Of a stretch of 64,000 nucleotides of DNA, positions 61,071 to 64,000 are shown one piece after another. Within the stretch, counting starts at the first letter, position 1. The number at the start of each line of letters is the position of its first letter. The notes under the pieces were generated by a model, which was not told the origin of the DNA, made no database searches, and saw nothing but the letters and a program-made list of their open reading frames with translations. The stretch is taken from NCBI GenBank assembly GCA_965237575.1, contig CBDEGI010000004.1, positions 3,100,001 through 3,164,000 of the forward strand, given 5' to 3'. Source of the DNA: JAKZVK01 sp965237575 (GTDB lineage: Bacteria; Acidobacteriota; Terriglobia; Bryobacterales; UBA6623). The position numbers and the translations under genes were made by a program.

Positions 61071-62439
61071 TTGTTGACACCCGCAGCAAAACCCCAGCCC
61101 GCCATCACGGTCATCGTCCCGGTGCACAACTCCGCGGCGCACCTCGACCGCTGCCTGGAGAGTCTCCAAAACTCGACCTTCCGGGACTTCGAGTGCATCG
61201 TCGTCGACGACGGCTCGACGGATAACTCCGCCGAGGTCGCCGAGCGGCGTGGCTGCAAGGTCATTCGGGGAGTCGTCAATCGCGGTCCCGCGGCTGCCCG
61301 CAACCGGGCCATCAGCGAAGCGGCCGGCGACATCCTCTATTTCGTTGACGCTGACGTTTGCGTCGGCCCCGATTCAGTGGCGCGTGTCGCCGAGTGTTTT
61401 GAGCAGGAAGCCGACCTCGACGCCCTGATCGGCTCCTACGACGACGAGCCGGACGAGCCGGACTTTCCTCTCGCAGTACCGTAATCTGTTCCACCACTTC
61501 GTCCATCAGGAAGCCAACGAAGAGGCGTTCACTTTCTGGAGCGGCTGTGGCGCTATCCGACGCTCGGTGCTCGCCGACTACGTCGGCTTCAGCGAGAAGT
61601 ACAAACGTCCGTCCATCGAAGACATCGAGTTGGGCTACCGCATGCACGCCGATGCGAGACGAATGCGCCTCGACAAACAGCTCCGCGTCAAGCATCTAAA
61701 GAAGTGGAGCTTTTGGGGCATCCTTAAAACGGACGTGCTTGACCGAGGGATACCCTGGACCGAGTTGATCCTCAGTAGCCACCATATGCATCCGGACTTG
61801 AATCTGCGAGCGATGCAGCGGGCCAACGTCGCGCTGGTGCATCTACTCGTACTTGCATTGGTGGCGCTCGCGATTCACTTCGGCAGCATCGTTATCGCCC
61901 CCTTGGCCGTGGGTCTGTACCTGGTAGCCGCTAACTACTGGCTTTTCAATTGGAACATCTCCGAGGTGCGGGTGCGCCGGGCGATGGAGGTCTTGGTCGG
62001 CTTGGCGATGGCGGTGCTGGTCGCGTTCGGCTCCGGGCTCCCATCTCTTTTACCACCGCTGCTGGTAGGGCTTGCGATCCTTTTCGTGCAACACCGGTTC
62101 CTGCGGTCACGTGACGATAGTGGACTGGCGAGGGTGCTTTCGGCCGTGATGGGCGTGGGCACGCTGTCGTGCGCGATCTACTTGCTGGGTCACTGGCCGC
62201 GTGAGCTGCTGGTCCTGCCTCCAATCATCCTCGTGTTGCTCGTCATGGCGCTCAACGTGCGTTTCTACGCGTTTCTCGCTCACACGCACGACGCGCTCTT
62301 TGCGTTCACGGCGATCCCGTTCCACCTGCTCTACTATTACTACTGCGGGATTTCCTTCATCGCGGGCGTAGTCCTGCATTGGACCAAGGGCGCCTTCCGA
62401 CGCAAGGGCGCGGGGCACTCCGCCGCTACGATCGAATAG
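61071..62439 (+). pseudogene. Family-2 membrane glycosyltransferase, frameshifted
   Basis: From a TTG start, the GT-A domain begins ITVIVPVHNSAAHLDRCLES and shows VVDDGSTDNS and the DxD-type FVDADVC. After DEPDEPDF, one extra T near 61465 shifts the frame. The sense continues as FLSQYRNLFHHFVHQEANEE and FWSGCGAIRRSVL, then the EDIELGYRM acceptor motif and about six membrane helices to 62439. Corrected, it would be a ~455-residue inner-membrane transferase for polysaccharide or glycolipid assembly, matching wecB beside it. It is a recent lesion or an assembly error in a short T-run. Confidence 0.85.
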
Positions 62440-62479
62440 CGGCAGCTCCACTAGTGGCAGCTCCGCTCGCTACAAACAG

Positions 62480-63259
62480 CTACGGGCCATACGGCCAATT
62501 GGCAGTCGTTGTGTACCCACCGTCGGAGGCGATCACCTGGCCGGTGATATAGCTGGCCGCGGGGCTCGACAGAAACACCGAAAGACCGGCGATATCGTCG
62601 GGCGTGCCGAGACGCGGGTTCGGTTGAGCGCCTTTCAGCCATGCGGCCATCTCGGGCGGCTCCCACATATGTCGGTTCAGGTCGGTAAGAATGAATCCCG
62701 GCGCAATGCAGTTGACCTGGATGTCAAACTTGGCCCACTCGGCGGCCAGCACGCGCGTCAGACCGGCCAGCGCGCTCTTCGTCATCGCGTAGACCGACAG
62801 GTAGGGCAATCCGAGCAGCGACATGAGGCTGCCGATGTGGACCACCTTGCCGCCCTTGCCGCGCTCGATCATCACCGTGCCAACTTTTTGCGTCAGCCGC
62901 ACCAAACCGTGCAGGTTGGTCTGCATCAGGTAGTCGTACTCGTCCTGTGTGTACTGCTCGAAGGGCTTGCGGATGTTGGTGCCTGCCACGTTGACAAGGA
63001 TGTCGATGTCCATGTGCGCCCCGGCTGCGGCGTCAATCGACTCCGGCGTCGTTACGTCGAGTTCAAGCGCTTCGGCTTGATGCCCGGCCTGCCGGATCGC
63101 CTCGACCTCTTTGGCCAGGGCGTCTTGGGAGCGCGCGGCCAACACGGTGTGGGCGCCTGCGGCGGCCGTGGACTTCGCGATAGCGAGGCCAATGCCGCGG
63201 CTGGCTCCGGCGATCAGGGCTTTCTTGCCGGCGAGTGAAAACATGGTTTCGAGTGACAT
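62480..63259 (-). CDS. Short-chain dehydrogenase/reductase (gluconate 5-dehydrogenase/3-oxoacyl reductase-like)
   Basis: This 259-residue enzyme is a classical SDR: cofactor loop IAGASRGIGLAIA, NVAG at strand 4, catalytic Ser in VVHIGSLMSLLG and Tyr-Lys in YLSVYAMTKSALAG. ARS after strand 2 suggests NADP. TAAGGAG lies six bases before the ATG. It follows rmuC by eight bases on the same strand, so the two share a transcript. The substrate could be a sugar acid or a small alcohol; sequence alone does not decide. Confidence 0.93.
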   Translation of the reverse strand: MSLETMFSLAGKKALIAGASRGIGLAIAKSTAAAGAHTVLAARSQDALAKEVEAIRQAGHQAEALELDVTTPESIDAAAGAHMDIDILVNVAGTNIRKPFEQYTQDEYDYLMQTNLHGLVRLTQKVGTVMIERGKGGKVVHIGSLMSLLGLPYLSVYAMTKSALAGLTRVLAAEWAKFDIQVNCIAPGFILTDLNRHMWEPPEMAAWLKGAQPNPRLGTPDDIAGLSVFLSSPAASYITGQVIASDGGYTTTANWPYGP

Positions 63260-63267
63260 AGAACTCC

Positions 63268-64000
63268 TTAAGATTGAGGCTCCTCCGAGTCGGCCTCGCG
63301 CTCGGCGGCGTCCAACAGCGGCAGGGCCTCCACGTCATGGAGGTCCTCGTTGAGATCGAGCCTTTCGATCTTGCCAAAGCGGCTCGTGATCTTTTGGGCA
63401 GAGGTGTGCACCTCGCCGACATCCTCTTGGGCTTGGTCAATGTGGCGCTTGAGATTATCCATGCGCCTTTGGAACCGTCCGAAGTCTCGGCCGAGCCGAG
63501 CGAGGTGGTCGCGGATGATGTGCACCTGCTCGCGGGTGGCGGCGTCTTTGATCACCGCTCGCGCGGTGGTAAGAACGGCCATCAAGGTTGTCGGCGAGGC
63601 CATCCACACACGCTTGTTGTAGGCTTCTTCCACAAGGTCGGGATGGCTTCCGTGGATCTCGGCGAAGACCGCCTCGGCCGGGATGAACATCATCGCGCCA
63701 TCCGAGGTCTCCGGCGGGTGGATGTACCGCTCGGCGATGTCTTCGATGTGCTTGCGGATGTCTTTCGAAAAGGCGCCCTCGGCCGCTTTGCGTTCCTCGG
63801 CGGGCAGCTCGGTGTTGGTCTTGCGGCGGTAGTTTTCGAGCGGGAACTTCGAGTCGATCGGGACGTTGCCGGTCGGGCCGGGGAGCAGGAGCAGGCAGTC
63901 TACCCGATTGCCGTTCGACAACGTCTCCTGCAGCTTGAAGCTCGACTCGGGGAGCACGTTGCGCACCAGGGCGTTCAACTGAACTTCGCCGAATATCCCT
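63268..64000 (-). CDS. rmuC: DNA recombination protein RmuC, 5' end outside window
   Basis: The frame is open from the window edge (GIFGEVQLNALVRNVLP) to 63268, covering about 243 codons of the RmuC core and tail. Landmarks are LLLLPGPTGNVPIDSKFPLE, GAMMFIPAEAVFAEI and VWMASPTTLMAVLTTARAV. The C terminus is a coiled coil (DNLKRHIDQAQEDVGEVHTS) and an acidic end. RmuC is thought to limit DNA inversions at short inverted repeats, with a PD-(D/E)xK-like nuclease fold. The N-terminal membrane anchor and coiled coil lie beyond the window. Its downstream partner is the SDR gene. Confidence 0.93.
   Translation of the reverse strand, partial: GIFGEVQLNALVRNVLPESSFKLQETLSNGNRVDCLLLLPGPTGNVPIDSKFPLENYRRKTNTELPAEERKAAEGAFSKDIRKHIEDIAERYIHPPETSDGAMMFIPAEAVFAEIHGSHPDLVEEAYNKRVWMASPTTLMAVLTTARAVIKDAATREQVHIIRDHLARLGRDFGRFQRRMDNLKRHIDQAQEDVGEVHTSAQKITSRFGKIERLDLNEDLHDVEALPLLDAAEREADSEEPQS

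Noticed and set aside
1..64000. tRNA, rRNA, CRISPR arrays, prophage or conjugation genes
   Set aside because: Scanned for TpsiC-like arms, regularly spaced repeats and hallmark genes on both strands; none was supportable.

Overview
The window looks like chromosomal DNA of a high-GC Acidobacteriota, most likely of the Solibacter/Bryobacter group. The evidence is a pair of secreted proteins with the Solibacter-type TIGR03437 domain (7779-10538 and 48082-49779), many Tat-exported enzymes (M19 dipeptidase-like, sulfatase, DUF1501, aldo/keto reductase, D-serine dehydratase-like), carboxypeptidase-regulatory-like surface proteins, VCBS-repeat lipoprotein, and a eukaryote-like isoleucyl-tRNA synthetase. 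This is inference from gene content; no marker rRNA is present. No tRNA, rRNA or CRISPR array was seen.

Layout. 1-2.7 kb: exported M19 dipeptidase-like protein, hydroxyacid dehydrogenase, small membrane protein. 2.7-5 kb: a repeat-rich block around a wrecked TPR gene whose first codons still read like a TIR domain. 5-5.8 kb: a fused anti-sigma kinase/anti-anti-sigma (STAS) protein with a strong internal ribosome site. 5.9-12.2 kb: FAD oxidoreductase, a very large di-heme cytochrome peroxidase fusion, and a membrane protein. 12.2-14.1 kb: a prohibitin-like (SPFH) gene split by a ~1.5-kb lower-GC insert that carries an intact SPFH gene and an IS1380 transposase relic. 14.2-17.3 kb: sugar isomerase-like protein and a von Willebrand protein with four internal repeats. 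17.5-21.6 kb: heme operon (CcsA/HemX-like, hemA, hemC) plus a Gfo/Idh oxidoreductase. 21.7-28.2 kb: truncated aminotransferase, serine hydrolase, Fic protein, divergent sulfatase and VCBS lipoprotein. 28.8-32 kb: icd-mdh TCA pair, then two small secreted proteins, one with an in-frame amber codon. 32.5-41.8 kb: ileS, hicBA toxin-antitoxin, DUF3999-DUF2339 membrane pair. 42-45.4 kb: two carboxypeptidase-regulatory-like secreted proteins, one frameshifted. 45.7-47.8 kb: GntR-ABC transporter operon with a clear promoter. 48-54.5 kb: TIGR03437 protein, D-serine dehydratase-like enzyme, membrane protein, metallophosphoesterase, aldo/keto reductase. 54.5-62.4 kb: a surface-polysaccharide-like region in which three genes (small AYLDPGTGS protein, alkaline-phosphatase-superfamily membrane protein, family-2 glycosyltransferase) carry frameshifts, while a methyltransferase, DUF1501 protein and wecB are intact. 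62.5-64 kb: short-chain dehydrogenase and rmuC (cut by the window edge).

The most distinctive signals are the SPFH gene replacement, the TIR-TPR relic, the RsbW-RsbV-like fusion with an internal start, the Trp-to-amber lesion, the catalytic-residue losses in the M19 protein, the large insertion in IleRS, and several families of short dispersed repeats, including a hairpin-forming REP-like element present four times. Single-base frameshifts recur often enough that assembly indels must be kept as an alternative to gene decay.
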